Shown here: piece by piece, positions 34,350-44,484 of the stretch
Position numbering within the stretch: the first letter of the stretch is position 1
Layout: every line of letters starts with the position of its first letter
From: Candidatus Tokpelaia sp. JSC189
GTDB taxonomy: Bacteria > Pseudomonadota > Alphaproteobacteria > Rhizobiales > Rhizobiaceae
Reading direction: 5' to 3'
Assembly: GCA_003331045.1 (NCBI GenBank)
Contig: QENA01000002.1
Span: forward strand, 1-62,076
DNA length: 62,076 nucleotides
Program-made: the position numbers and the translations under genes
Notes under the pieces: generated by a model
What the model was told of the DNA's origin: nothing
Seen by the model: the letters and a program-made list of their open reading frames with translations, nothing else
The model's database searches: none

Positions 34350-35102
34350 ATGATGAAAACACAAAAAACTAAACTGAGTCATGAGGAGATAGCCCGCTAT
34401 GCTCGTCATATCATTCTACATGAAATCGGTGGCCCGGGTCAGCACAGACTTAAGGCTGCACGTGTTCTGGTTGTCGGCGTAGGCGGACTTTGTTCTCCGG
34501 TCCTCAGCTATCTTGCAGCAGCAGGTGTCGGCACACTTGGTATTGTTGATGATGATATAGTTTCCCTTTCCAACCTGCAGCGCCAGATTATTCATGATAC
34601 AAAGAATATCGGCATAGAAAAAACAAAAAGTGCGGAACAGGCAATTAAGCGCATTAATCCCCATGCCAAAATTGAAAAGCATACACTGCGGCTTGATGAA
34701 AGCAATGCTGAGAATATCCTTAGTTCCTACGATATTATCGTTGACGGTTCTGATAATTTTACCACCCGCTACCTACTATCTGATATGGCTGAAAAGGTGA
34801 AAAAACCATTGGTAAGCGGTGCTGTCGGTCGCTTTTATGGATCGATTACGGTGCTGATTCCCTATGAAGGTGATAATCCGAACTATCGCGACCTCTTTCC
34901 CTCCCCACCACCGGAAGGCACTTTCCCGACCTGTGCCGAAGTGGGTGTGGTCGCTCCATTACCGGGAATAATTGGCTCTTTGCAGGCAATGGAAGTTATC
35001 AAACTGATAACCGGAATTGGTGATCCCCTTGTAGGACGGATCCTGCTTTATGATGGTCTTGGTGCAACTTTCAATATAATCCGCTATAAAAAACATAAAT
35101 AA
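34350..35102 (+). CDS. moeB: ThiF/MoeB-family adenylyltransferase
   Basis: E1-like enzyme that adenylates the C-terminus of a small sulfur carrier such as MoaD or ThiS. The 250-residue protein has the nucleotide-binding GVGGLCSPVLSYLAAAGVG, NLQRQIIHDT with the ATP-contacting Arg, IVDGSDNFTTRYLLSDM, and the catalytic cysteine in FPTCAEVGVVAPLPG. The zinc-binding CxxC pairs of E. coli MoeB are absent (NYRDLFP), as in some rhizobial forms, and there is no rhodanese domain. Whether it serves molybdopterin or thiamine synthesis cannot be decided here. Confidence 0.88.
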   Translation: MMKTQKTKLSHEEIARYARHIILHEIGGPGQHRLKAARVLVVGVGGLCSPVLSYLAAAGVGTLGIVDDDIVSLSNLQRQIIHDTKNIGIEKTKSAEQAIKRINPHAKIEKHTLRLDESNAENILSSYDIIVDGSDNFTTRYLLSDMAEKVKKPLVSGAVGRFYGSITVLIPYEGDNPNYRDLFPSPPPEGTFPTCAEVGVVAPLPGIIGSLQAMEVIKLITGIGDPLVGRILLYDGLGATFNIIRYKKHK

Positions 35103-35113
35103 TAGAAAGGGCA

Positions 35114-35285
35114 CTAAATATTAAAACCATGGACATCACTACTAATGCCATTGCCGCACACCTTACATAGCTGGCTTTCATCAAACGCCAGAAGATCACT
35201 GCCATCAAATTCAACTGTGCGGGCAGGATGACTTGCATACGGATAAGGCAAAATTCTGGATTTTCCAAAAAACCTAATAGTTTCT
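35114..35285 (-). pseudogene. C-terminal gene remnant, unidentified
   Basis: A minus-strand frame running into TAG at 35114 encodes a convincing protein tail: RILPYPYASHPARTVEFDGS, then LLAFDESQLCKVCGNGISSD. An upstream stop lies in the same frame. It has no start codon with a ribosome binding site. The CxxC hints at a small metal-binding end. The family is unknown to me. Confidence 0.35.
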
Positions 35286-35894
35286 CTCTCGCACCATGTT
35301 TGGCAGAGTGACGTAACTGAAACCTATCGTATTGTCCGCTTCGTAACGTTCCCTATTCCTGCAACAAGGCTTGTATTGCAGACAAAACACTACGAACCTT
35401 CAAAGCCGCTCATGTCCCCTTCTAGCTCACCGGTTGCTATCACTTCGTATTTGAAGGATTCGAGGAATTGCATCCCTATAATTTATAGTTTGGTCTATGA
35501 AAAAACAATACTATCAGAGGTAATTTTTGCCAGCCTCTGTCGTGACTTTAAAATCTGAACTGGTCCAGTTATTCGACGGCGAAGATGAACATATGCTTGG
35601 CTGCTTAATTACTCCTCTCTGCACTCGTCAATAGTCTTCTACCCGTATGCTACACAAAATAAAAATACCATAAAATCTGCAAGAACTCTGTGGGGCGGAG
35701 CGCTTTATGCCCCCTCCTGTTTCGCAGGCAGTTGCGGCGGTGAGCCTATCGAAATCATCTGCCAATAACATCGAACAACAAAAAATACTTCATCTAAAGC
35801 ACACCGCTCAAGGACGGCTCGGCTATACCGTTCACGCTATTCATCTTCGTCTTGACAAGGACACTGTAATCAGGACAGAATGGGCGTTCTATTT

Positions 35895-36330
35895 CCTTGA
35901 GACCGCCGGAAAATTATAATCTTGCACCCAGCGCTGGTAATATTTTCCGCACGATAATTCGACAAACTGCCTTTTTAAAAGCTTCCATTCGGCATTCACA
36001 TTGAGAAAATTCAAGTATATTTTATCCTGTCGAAATTATAGAAGCCGATATTCTGTGGCAGACTTCTGCCCGAAGCATTTTTCATCCATTTCCAGATCTG
36101 TAAGCAATTGAGCCCAAAGATATTTCCTGCGTTGGTTGGATGATACCGTGTTTCTTGCCATTTTTGTTACTCCCTTCTCACCAGTGCTTTGGAAGAATGG
36201 CAAGATCACCCATAATTTTGGGTAATTCGAGGTTTCCTCGCGTTTTGAAGATAAGTTTGATCTGACGTTCACCGGTAATCTCTGCACGGTCAACAGCAAT
36301 ATAATTAAGGCCAGTAGCAATAATTAGGAA
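35895..36330 (-). pseudogene. yejA: Remnant of a YejA-type oligopeptide/microcin C binding protein
   Basis: Periplasmic binding protein of a family 5 ABC importer for peptides or microcin C. Reading the minus strand from 36300, the family sequence is clear: AVDRAEITGERQIKLIFKTR, LPKIMGDLAILPKHW, then TGA where the second Trp of KHWWEG is expected. NGKKHGIIQPTQEISLGS follows. After frame changes SGRSLPQNIGFYNFDRIKYT and WVQDYNFPAVSR are recognisable. This covers only a middle part of a roughly 600-residue protein and carries several stops and frameshifts. The permease and ATPase genes are not in the window. Confidence 0.75.
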
Positions 36331-36781
36331 GAAATTTTTCTCAACACCTCAAGTGAACGATTATCTTTTATTTTTTTCCACTCATGGCCTTTACTTTCTA
36401 GCTTACCTGAAAGTGATTAAAGATAAAGAAGAACATCTGTTCGTTCCTATTTACCTTCAAAACAAAAAGACATAAGCCGAATCGGCTAAGAAAATATCCG
36501 ACACTGCAAAATTCTAGACATGCCCTTATAAATTTGCTAAATTAATGGTCTAGGGAGATTGAAGCGAAACATGGATCTAAAATACTAGAGTGTGGATTTT
36601 GTATATGCGATCAAATTTAAATCTCTTTTAAGGTAAGAGAAACTGTTTTTATAAAAACTGACTTTGATTAGATATTAGGCGAACCAACGTAATTTTGAAT
36701 ATAAATGGTTCCAAAGTCTTTATTTGTCGTGCAAGTGATCTTTATAATCCCTTTCAAGATACATTCATTTTGGAAAACTTC

Positions 36782-37516
36782 ATGTCGCTTCATTATCTTG
36801 TTATTATTCCTGCGCGTATGGCTTCAATACGCTTGCCTGGAAAACCACTGGCTGATATCGGTGGTTATCCAATGATTGTTCATGTAGCGCGACGTGCTGC
36901 AGCTGCAAAATTAGGTCGCACCATTGTTGCAACTGATAGTACAGATATCAAAGCCGCTGTTGAAGCACATGGGTTTGAAGCCATCATAACAAAAGAAGAT
37001 CATGAATCTGGTTCAGACCGTATTTATGAAGCCCTAACAAAAATAGACCCCGATGCCAGCTTTAATGTAGTTATTAATCTGCAGGGCGACTTGCCGACCA
37101 TCAGTCCGGAAGATATTGCCTCTGGAGTGCAGCCGCTTCTAGAGGGCCCTGCTGATATTGCAACTCTTTGTTCTGAAATCACCTGCGAGGAAGAAGAAAA
37201 TAATCCTAATGTAGTAAAAGTAGTAGCCACGCCACTTGGCACCAACCGTCTACGCGCCCTTTACTTCACGCGCGCAAGAGTGCCATACGGACCCGGACCG
37301 CTTTATCATCACATCGGGCTTTATGCCTATCGCCGCAAGATACTTGAGCGTTTTGTTTCTCTTGGCCCCTCTACTCTTGAAAAACGTGAAAAGCTTGAGC
37401 AGCTCCGCGCTCTGGAAGATGGTATGCGTATGGATGTATCAATTGTCAGAACTATTCCGCTTGGTGTCGATACGCAGGAAGATCTCGCTCGTGCCCGTAT
37501 AATGCTGAAAAAATGA
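36782..37516 (+). CDS. kdsB: 3-deoxy-manno-octulosonate cytidylyltransferase (CMP-KDO synthetase)
   Basis: Activates KDO with CTP for lipopolysaccharide inner core synthesis. The 244-residue protein has the nucleotidyltransferase motifs [44 protein letters not shown] and the late [10 protein letters not shown] and GVDTQEDL. The start [13 protein letters not shown] at 36782 fits the family; the frame open to 36695 does not. Its stop overlaps the pheA start (ATGA). It implies that this organism makes LPS with KDO. Confidence 0.95.
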   Translation: MSLHYLVIIPARMASIRLPGKPLADIGGYPMIVHVARRAAAAKLGRTIVATDSTDIKAAVEAHGFEAIITKEDHESGSDRIYEALTKIDPDASFNVVINLQGDLPTISPEDIASGVQPLLEGPADIATLCSEITCEEEENNPNVVKVVATPLGTNRLRALYFTRARVPYGPGPLYHHIGLYAYRRKILERFVSLGPSTLEKREKLEQLRALEDGMRMDVSIVRTIPLGVDTQEDLARARIMLKK

Positions 37517-38391
37517 AAGCCTCCATGAATAAAACAAACAGAATTGCATTTCAGGGAGAATATGGTGCCAACTCTGATAAAGCTTGCCACAACGTGTTTC
37601 CTGACATGGAGCCGCTTCCATGCTCTACATTTGAAGATACTTTTAAAGCAGTTCAATTAGGTGTAGCAAACCTTGCCATGATCCCGATTGAAAATACACT
37701 GGCAGGCCGCGTTGCTGATATTCATTATCTTTTACCACAATCAAGCCTGTTTATCATCGGCGAATATTTTCTTCCCATCCACTTCCAGCTTATGGTACTG
37801 CCAGGCGTTAAAAGGGAAGAGATAAAAACAGTTTACAGCCATATTCATGCCTTGGGCCAGTGCCGTAAGATTATCCGTGAAAGCGGCTGGAAAGCTGTTG
37901 CGGTAGAAGATACTGCAGGAGCAGCCAAATTTGTTGCCCGCACTGGTGACAGATCAATGGCAGCTCTAGCCCCTTATCTTGCTGCCGAACTTTATGGGCT
38001 TGATATTGTGCAAGAGAATGTTGAAGATTCTGCCGATAATATCACCCGCTTTGTTATCCTTTCGCGCGAGGAAAAACGGGCGGCCAACCCACAAAGTGGG
38101 GAAAAAGTCATTACCAGCCTAATTTTTCGCATACGTAATGTGCCGGCCGCGCTCTACAAAGCGCTTGGGGGTTTTGCCACCTACGGTATCAACATCACCA
38201 AGCTAGAAAGCTATCAGATCGATAGGGATTTTCAGGCAACACAATTTTATGCAGATATTGAAGGCCATCCTGAAAATCATCTGGTAAGACTTTCTCTGAA
38301 GGAACTTGCATTCTTTTCATGCGAATTGCGCATTGTTGGTGTTTATCCAGCAAGCACCTTTCGGCTAGCAAGAAAACACGATTTAAGTTGA
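37513..38391 (+). CDS. pheA: Prephenate dehydratase
   Basis: Converts prephenate to phenylpyruvate in phenylalanine synthesis. It is a monofunctional form: the dehydratase domain (about residues 10-190; [31 protein letters not shown], catalytic DNITRFVIL) is followed by an ACT regulatory domain (about 205-280; [18 protein letters not shown]) that binds phenylalanine. No chorismate mutase domain. Length is 292 residues. Translation is coupled to kdsB by a 4-base overlap; an ATG four codons in is an alternative start. aroC upstream in the pathway is also in the window. Confidence 0.95.
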   Translation: MKASMNKTNRIAFQGEYGANSDKACHNVFPDMEPLPCSTFEDTFKAVQLGVANLAMIPIENTLAGRVADIHYLLPQSSLFIIGEYFLPIHFQLMVLPGVKREEIKTVYSHIHALGQCRKIIRESGWKAVAVEDTAGAAKFVARTGDRSMAALAPYLAAELYGLDIVQENVEDSADNITRFVILSREEKRAANPQSGEKVITSLIFRIRNVPAALYKALGGFATYGINITKLESYQIDRDFQATQFYADIEGHPENHLVRLSLKELAFFSCELRIVGVYPASTFRLARKHDLS

Positions 38392-39110
38392 TCATTTTAC
38401 CGCATTAAGGCTAACATCTAAAGGAATTAAGCAATTATTGAAATTTTTTACTAAGTTCTCAAAGCAAGGATACCTATGGCATGGTTTGCCTCAGGAAAGC
38501 CATACCTGCACTATTATTGGCGCAGGGGTGGTGGTGTCGTAACCATTGGATACTTAAGGAGCTGATTACATATTGCCGCTCGAAGACAAGCAGTGCACTG
38601 TCGTATATTGAAACCCCAAAAATATGAAACGCAAAAATCATAACGTTGACAACCAGAATTATCATGAGAGACTGCTAGTTTGCCATAAAAGACTATAAAT
38701 TAGTAATAAATTTGCATTATAGTAATGAGGGTAGAAAGATTTTCTTTTAACAAGTTCTCTTTATAAACAAATTGGGATAAGAGCTGATCCGGTTTTGGTC
38801 TATGCAGCAAAGCATTTTATGGTCAGTGATATTTTAGATCTGGCTTTTCTTCCACAATAATATTGTGCTGATCAGAGCAGGAGGTTTTATGTTATTTCTC
38901 GAATATCTTATGCAGCTACTATACCAGAATACTACTATCTTCTTGTTGATTGTTGTTTTATGTGCACACAGCTCGGCTACTAAAAAGGCATTTTCCCATG
39001 CTGCTAGCCACTAGGCTACGCTAGCGCCCACAATTTTTGGATCATAGACAAAAATATGCTCCCTTAATAATATCCTCCTGCATATATGCCGGACAGGAAG
39101 AGGAAAAAAT
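38392..39110. other. Spacer between pheA and tldD
   Basis: About 720 bases without an established gene. The only positive signal is a very short frame with a ribosome binding site at 38476-38565, listed separately. No RNA gene or clear terminator recognised. Confidence 0.45.
38476..38565 (+). CDS. Possible 29-residue small protein or gene fragment
   Basis: ATG preceded by AAGGA at a suitable distance, then 29 codons and TGA. The product is rich in aromatics and basic residues (MAWFASGKPYLHYYWRRGGG at the start, ending YLRS) with no hydrophobic helix. It may be a real small protein, the start of a lost gene, or chance. No family recognised. Confidence 0.25.
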   Translation: MAWFASGKPYLHYYWRRGGGVVTIGYLRS

Positions 39111-40523
39111 ATGAAACCGCTGATTGATCAATTTGATGTTTCATCAGAGACTGTGGAACGTATTGTAAAAGAAACGCTAGCTCACGCAGATGACGGTGAA
39201 CTGTATATCGAATACCATGAAAGCGAATCCCTAGTTTTTGATAATGGACGCCTGAACACAGGAGCTTTCCATCAAGACTGCGGATTTGGCCTGCGTGCCA
39301 TTGCCGGTGAAGCAGATGGATATGCCCATGCGGGCGAACTTTCTCTTGCGGCATTGCAACGTGCAAGCGATTCCGCCTCAGCGGTAACAAAAGGATATAG
39401 CGGAAACTATACAGCCGCACCACAGGGTAAAAAGCAGCGGATCTATGGTGAAACCAGTCCACTTGCCCAACCCTCATTCGAACAGAAAGTCAAGTTACTG
39501 CAAAAGATTGATGCCTACCTGCGGGAAAAGGAAGAAAAAGTCCGCCAGATCACAATCTCGCTTGCCGGTTCCTTACAGCAGGTTGAAATCCTCCGAGCCG
39601 ATGGGCACCTTGTGAGTGATATACGCCCATTGGTGCGGCTTAGCATTGCCGTTATCGTAGGCCATGGCAACCAGCTGGAAAACGGTTTTTACGGCTGTGG
39701 CGGCCGCAAAAGTTTCGAGACCTTTATAGCAGAGGAAAACTGGCGGCATGTAGCGAATGAAGCGCTGCGCCAAGCTCTTGTCAACCTAGAGGCAGAGGCT
39801 GCACCAGCTGGTAGTTTCGATATCGTGCTTGCCAGCGGATGGCCGGGCGTCATGCTCCATGAGGCTGTTGGTCACGGGCTGGAAGGCGATTTCAACCGCA
39901 AAAAGACATCTGCCTTTGCAGGTCTTCTGGGTGAACAGGTTGCTGCCAAAGGCATTACGGTTATTGATGATGGTACAATGCCTGAAAGACGTGGCTCTCT
40001 CAATATTGATGATGAGGGAACTCCTTCGGGTTGCAATGTCCTAATAGAGGATGGAAAGCTTATCGGTTACATGCAAGATAGACTAAATGCCCGTCTGATG
40101 GGTATGAAGTCTACGGGTAATGGGCGACGCGAATCCTATGCCTCAGTTCCTATGCCGCGCATGACCAATACAATGATTTTGGGTGGTGATAAATCGCCAG
40201 AAGAGATCATTTCCTCGGTTAAAAACGGTATTTACTGTGTTTCCTTTGGCGGTGGACAAGTTGATATCACATCAGGTAAATTTGTTTTCGAATGCACAGA
40301 AGCTTACCGGATTGAAAACGGAAATATAGGTAACCCGATCAAAGGAGCGACATTGATTGGTAACGGACCTGATGCAATGCACCGCATTACCATGGTTGGC
40401 AGTGATCTCAGCCTAGATAATGGCATTGGGATGTGCAGCAAAGCAGGACAGAGTATTCCGGTTGGGGTTGGCCAACCGCATCTACGTATGAATGAGATGA
40501 TCATTGGCGGTACAGAAACCTAA
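39111..40523 (+). CDS. tldD: Metalloprotease TldD
   Basis: Cytoplasmic zinc protease that with TldE/PmbA processes peptides such as microcins and modified peptide natural products. The 470-residue protein has the catalytic HExxxH helix in GVMLHEAVGHGLEGD (about residue 247), the third-ligand region with the DISSG-like VDITSGKFVFECTEAYRI, and the C-terminal DNGIGMCSKAGQ. The start has GGAAGAGGA upstream. The partner gene is not in the window. In Brucella-type genomes tldD precedes ctaC-ctaD; here that junction is broken and ctaD lies about 30 kb away. Confidence 0.95.
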   Translation: MKPLIDQFDVSSETVERIVKETLAHADDGELYIEYHESESLVFDNGRLNTGAFHQDCGFGLRAIAGEADGYAHAGELSLAALQRASDSASAVTKGYSGNYTAAPQGKKQRIYGETSPLAQPSFEQKVKLLQKIDAYLREKEEKVRQITISLAGSLQQVEILRADGHLVSDIRPLVRLSIAVIVGHGNQLENGFYGCGGRKSFETFIAEENWRHVANEALRQALVNLEAEAAPAGSFDIVLASGWPGVMLHEAVGHGLEGDFNRKKTSAFAGLLGEQVAAKGITVIDDGTMPERRGSLNIDDEGTPSGCNVLIEDGKLIGYMQDRLNARLMGMKSTGNGRRESYASVPMPRMTNTMILGGDKSPEEIISSVKNGIYCVSFGGGQVDITSGKFVFECTEAYRIENGNIGNPIKGATLIGNGPDAMHRITMVGSDLSLDNGIGMCSKAGQSIPVGVGQPHLRMNEMIIGGTET

Positions 40524-41483
40524 TAATGAAACAAAGATGAATATAGAATCAAACTCACCTTGAGAAGGACAGGAAAATACAGGCTGTGGCGTCACAGCAT
40601 ACTTTTTTACCGTTAGTGAAGACAATCATGCACTGACACTTGCTTTAGAAGATCAATGGCAGAAACTATCAATTTTGAATGCTGGGTGCGTTCTAGCTGT
40701 CTTCTTTAGTGTTTTTTCTTGTACAAACACTCAGGCCACTTTCTAGTATGATAGTTTTCTTTGCTATTTTTGCCACTTCTGACAGCCTGCATGGGCTGTG
40801 GGCTAGTTAACCGCTGTTTCCCTTGTTCTTGGTAAAGTTGTGCGGAGATCAGGCTCGTCGTCAACCGGCAAATGCTCAACTAGGTAGAGACTATAACCTG
40901 TTGAGCAGAAAAGGAAGCAGCCATTAGCTTCTTTTTTACAGGTATTGGATAAAACATCAAAATTTCTATCTCGATTTCGATCAGCACTTTTCCAAAAATA
41001 CAACTATTTTGATACGCAATGATTTCAATTCATAATCGACTTCAAGCAGAATTGTGAGATCGTTTCAATGTTTACCGGACTGCATGAAAAAGAACCCCTG
41101 CTATGAACGATCAACAGCATGCCTTGTCTTTCCCAGTCCTTTCAGCACCAGCCACACGAGCACATCTTCGGCATCAGCTATTACTTGCAAAAAAATTGCT
41201 AGCTGGAATATCTATCGCCATATGCCTGAAATCAAGCAGAAGCTTTTCCTGTTCAACGATAATTTCACTATTCAGAGATAATAGCCAAAGGCGCACTAGA
41301 TTTTCATACTCTTTCAATACCCGTGCAGAACAGCATCTCTTATGCGCAAATATGTTTGAAACAATCCCCATTTCACCAGAAGCTGGTCTGGTTTCATCCA
41401 ATCATATTGTAAAAAAGATAAAATTTATTTTTTCTGTTGGAGCTTACTATAATCAAACCATAATGTGCGAAGTAATCATTGTC
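40524..41483. other. Spacer between tldD and dxs
   Basis: About 960 bases with no gene I can support. Short frames on both strands (for example minus 40803-41003 and 41174-41401) have mixed composition and no family match. In relatives ctaC follows tldD, but no CuA-site pattern is visible. A decayed gene is likely, its identity unknown. Confidence 0.4.
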
Positions 41484-43373
41484 CTATGGATCCAGAGCAG
41501 AAAAAACGGTTTCGATAATGCCGGTACGGTCAAGACCAACACGCGCAAGCACCTTATCCTGCGGCCCATGGTTGAGATAGACATCCGGCAACACCAGCGT
41601 ACGGACTTTCAGCCCGCGGTCAAGCAGACCGCCAGAAGCCAGAAATTGCAGAACCTGTGCGCCAAACCCGTTTACAGCACCCTCTTCAATGGTAATAAGC
41701 AATTCATGTTCACGCGCCAACCGTGCAATCAGCCCTTCATCCAGCGGTTTGGCAAAGCGGGCATCCGCCACTGTGGTCGAGAAGCCAGCTGATCCCAGTT
41801 CATCCGCTGCAGAAAGCGCTTCATAGAGCCGTGTCCCAAAAGAAAGGATTGCAACCTTGTTGCCGTCACGGAGGATCCGGCCTTTGCCGACAGACAGAAT
41901 CTTTCCACGCCGCGGCAGTTTTATATCAATTCCCTCACCGCGTGGATAACGAAAGGAAATCGGTCCTTCATCATAGGCAGCAGCTGTACACACCATATGC
42001 ATAAGCTCAAGATTATCAGCCGCAGCCATAACCACAAAGCCTGGCAATGCTGTCAAAAAACCGATATCAAAGCTCCCAGCATGAGTTGATCCATCAGCAC
42101 CAACAAAACCTGCCCTATCGATGGCAAAGCGCACAGGCAGTTTCTGTATAGAAACATCATGGACAATCTGATCATAACCACGTTGTAAAAAAGTTGAATA
42201 AATCGCCGCAAATGGCTTTAATCCCTCGGCTGCTAGTCCGGCCGCAAAGGTAATAGCATGCTGCTCGGCAATACCTACATCAAACATCCGGCTAGGGAAA
42301 TGCTTCGCAAAAAGATCAAGCCCCGTGCCATTCGGCATGGCTGCTGTAATAGCGACAATTCGCTCATCATGGCGCGCCTCCTCAATAAGGGCAGAAGCAA
42401 AAACCTTCGTATAGGAGGGAACTTTACTTTGGGTTTTAATCTGTTTTCCTGTCACCACATCAAAGCGGTTAACGCCATGATATTTATCCGATGCAGCCTC
42501 AGCTGGCGGATATCCCTTGCCCTTATAGGTCACCACATGGACCAGTACCGGCCCCTCTGCCCAATCGCGGACATTTTTTAAAACCGGTAGTAAATGGTCG
42601 AAATTATGGCCATCAATCGGCCCAATATAATAAAAACCCAATTCTTCAAAAAGCGTGCCACCAGTGAAAAAGCCCCTAGCATATTCTTCCGACCGCCGAG
42701 CCTTCTCCGAAAAAAATTTCGGCAGCTTTTTGCTCAATGCCTTTATATGTTCACGCAGTGTGCGATACCCTGGACTTGAAACTAAACGGGCTAGATAGCT
42801 TCTCATCGCCCCAGTAGGCGGAGCAATTGACATATCATTATCATTAAGAATAACAAGCAGTCGCGCATCAAGGGCACCGACATTGTTCATGGCCTCATAG
42901 GCCATGCCGGCCGACATAGCGCCATCACCGATCACAGCAATAACATTGCGTTTCTTCTGCGTCAGCTCACCTGCAACCAGCATGCCAAGGCCGGCTGAAA
43001 TTGAAGTTGATGAATGCCCAGCACCGAAAGGATCATATTCACTTTCTGTCCGCCTAGTGAAACCAGAAAGCCCCTCTTCCTGCCGCAAGGTGCGGATACG
43101 GTCGCGCCGTCCAGTCAAGATCTTGTGTGGATAGGTTTGGTGCCCAACATCCCAGATCAGCCGATCGTAGGGCGTATCAAATATATAATGCAGCGCAACT
43201 GTCAGTTCTACCACACCAAGCCCCGCTCCCAAATGACCGCCTGTCATGGAAACAGCATCAATCATTTCCGCTCGTAGTTCACCTGCTAATTGCGGAAGAT
43301 CTGCCTCTGAAAGTTCACGCAGATCAGAAGGGAAATGCACCTTATCCAACAATGGCGCATCAGGCCGTGACAC
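41484..43373 (-). CDS. dxs: 1-deoxy-D-xylulose-5-phosphate synthase
   Basis: First enzyme of the MEP isoprenoid pathway; thiamine-diphosphate enzyme condensing pyruvate and glyceraldehyde 3-phosphate. The product of about 629 residues has [20 protein letters not shown], the TPP motif [17 protein letters not shown], catalytic Glu in [15 protein letters not shown] and the C-terminal transketolase domain. No ATG is available. The frame opens with TTG at 43382, but AAGGAG upstream fits the GTG at 43373 better. The xseB gene that normally adjoins dxs is separated from it by dedA on the other strand. Confidence 0.95.
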   Translation of the reverse strand: MSRPDAPLLDKVHFPSDLRELSEADLPQLAGELRAEMIDAVSMTGGHLGAGLGVVELTVALHYIFDTPYDRLIWDVGHQTYPHKILTGRRDRIRTLRQEEGLSGFTRRTESEYDPFGAGHSSTSISAGLGMLVAGELTQKKRNVIAVIGDGAMSAGMAYEAMNNVGALDARLLVILNDNDMSIAPPTGAMRSYLARLVSSPGYRTLREHIKALSKKLPKFFSEKARRSEEYARGFFTGGTLFEELGFYYIGPIDGHNFDHLLPVLKNVRDWAEGPVLVHVVTYKGKGYPPAEAASDKYHGVNRFDVVTGKQIKTQSKVPSYTKVFASALIEEARHDERIVAITAAMPNGTGLDLFAKHFPSRMFDVGIAEQHAITFAAGLAAEGLKPFAAIYSTFLQRGYDQIVHDVSIQKLPVRFAIDRAGFVGADGSTHAGSFDIGFLTALPGFVVMAAADNLELMHMVCTAAAYDEGPISFRYPRGEGIDIKLPRRGKILSVGKGRILRDGNKVAILSFGTRLYEALSAADELGSAGFSTTVADARFAKPLDEGLIARLAREHELLITIEEGAVNGFGAQVLQFLASGGLLDRGLKVRTLVLPDVYLNHGPQDKVLARVGLDRTGIIETVFSALDP

Positions 43374-43425
43374 AACAGACAAACTCCTTGAACCTTAGAT
43401 CGGGATAATCCATAAGACACTTCTA

Positions 43426-43434
43426 CCCCCCCCC
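43426..43434. repeat. Nine-base C tract between dxs and dedA
   Basis: Run of nine C residues in the 130-230-base divergent spacer between dxs and dedA, in otherwise AT-rich DNA. Homopolymer tracts near promoters can vary in length and alter expression. Whether it does here is unknown. Confidence 0.85.
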
Positions 43435-43599
43435 TATCAGATTTAGTCACTATAGCAAAAAATAATTAGGCTTATATAACATTTTCTGTGCATATTTTGT
43501 GATATGAAAATTTCTTATAATAATTCTCCTCACTGCTGCCTGATAAAGAAATACTTTAATTATATTATCTTTACAGTTCAGCCACTACAAGATTGTCTT

Positions 43600-44094
43600 A
43601 TGCCCATGTTCTACTCGATTACGGAATGGATTTCACAGTATGGTGCATGGACCTATTTTCCTCTTATTTTTCTTGAGTCCATGGGATTACCCCTGCCAGG
43701 CCAGACAGGACTTATTGCCGGCTCACTTCTTGCTACCCATGGGAAAATGAATCTGAAGATACTTCTTATTGCTTCCTTTACCGGAGGTGTATTGGGCAAC
43801 TGCACAGGTTACGCCATCGGTTTATCTAGCGGACGTGCACTGTTTAACAAATTTGCTCGCTTTCTATACATCCAAGAAAAACAGCTCCAAAGATTTGAAA
43901 AACTTCTTCATGAAAAAGGTATCTGGTTTATTATCGGCGCTCGTTTCATCGCGATTGCCCGTCAGGTCAGCGGCCTTATTGCTGGCTTCGGTCGTATGGA
44001 TTTTTATCGCTTTATGATAGCAAACATTATCGGTACGGCCTTATGGATACTTGTTTGGGGTTTTGGCCCTTATTACCTCTACACATTTGTCTAA
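43600..44094 (+). CDS. DedA-family membrane protein
   Basis: Inner membrane protein of the DedA/SNARE-associated family; members take part in lipid carrier recycling and envelope homeostasis. The segments LESMGLPLPGQTGLIAGSLL, GNCTGYAIGLSSGRALF, the conserved ARFIAIARQVSGLIAGFGRMDF and the C-terminal amphipathic end are present. The start at ATG 43600 (or 43606) gives about 164 residues; the frame is open to 43504, but that extension is not family-like. No strong ribosome binding site is seen. The role, often flippase-like for undecaprenyl phosphate or phosphatidylethanolamine, is not settled for this branch. Confidence 0.85.
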   Translation: MPMFYSITEWISQYGAWTYFPLIFLESMGLPLPGQTGLIAGSLLATHGKMNLKILLIASFTGGVLGNCTGYAIGLSSGRALFNKFARFLYIQEKQLQRFEKLLHEKGIWFIIGARFIAIARQVSGLIAGFGRMDFYRFMIANIIGTALWILVWGFGPYYLYTFV

Positions 44095-44155
44095 TGTACA
44101 ATAGGAGGCAAGACATACCACCCATTTTCTGACATGGACCTGATACTGCACGTGG

Positions 44156-44410
44156 TTATTTAGAATCCAGTGGCTCAACCCCTTCAGCTGCACCATCACG
44201 ATTAAAGCGGATCTTTTCCACCTTGCTTTCAGCCCCCTTAAGCAGATTCTCACAATGTTTCTTCAGCGCTTCACCGCGCTCATAAATACGGATCGACTCT
44301 TCCAGCGGAACATCGCCCTGCTCCAGATTCCCAACGATACCCTCTAACTCCTTCAGCGCCTGTTCAAAATTCATCGATACGATATCATTATTTTCGTTTT
44401 TAGCATTCAT
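44156..44410 (-). CDS. xseB: Exodeoxyribonuclease VII small subunit
   Basis: Small subunit of the single-strand exonuclease VII. The 84-residue helical protein has the family pattern [40 protein letters not shown] and a short acidic tail. The large subunit gene xseA is not in the window. It sits 75 bases after ribBA on the same strand; convergent dedA lies below. Confidence 0.93.
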   Translation of the reverse strand: MNAKNENNDIVSMNFEQALKELEGIVGNLEQGDVPLEESIRIYERGEALKKHCENLLKGAESKVEKIRFNRDGAAEGVEPLDSK

Positions 44411-44484
44411 CCCATTATTCCTTGCTATTTAGGTTAGAATTTCCTAGCATTAAGGTAAAAAGCTGATATTTTTCTGCTCTATAT

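Larger units (their letters stand above)
35103..36781. other. 1.7-kb decayed region between moeB and kdsB
   Basis: No intact gene. Recognisable pieces are a minus-strand remnant at 35114-35285 and a yejA-like remnant at 35895-36330, listed separately. On the plus strand, short frames near 35690-35919 (ALYAPSCFAGSCGGEPIEII, then LGYTVHAIHLRLDKDTVIRT) look protein-like but need a frame change and could be chance. The remainder is AT-rich. Confidence 0.5.

Noticed and set aside
38392-39060. Possible tRNA-like stem sequences in the pheA-tldD spacer
   Set aside because: No TTCGA-type T loop with matching acceptor and anticodon stems could be assembled.
41103-41792. 229-codon plus-strand open frame overlapping the 3' end of dxs
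   Set aside because: The second half is the antisense of conserved dxs codons, the first half has no family features, and no ribosome binding site supports it; most likely a shadow frame.
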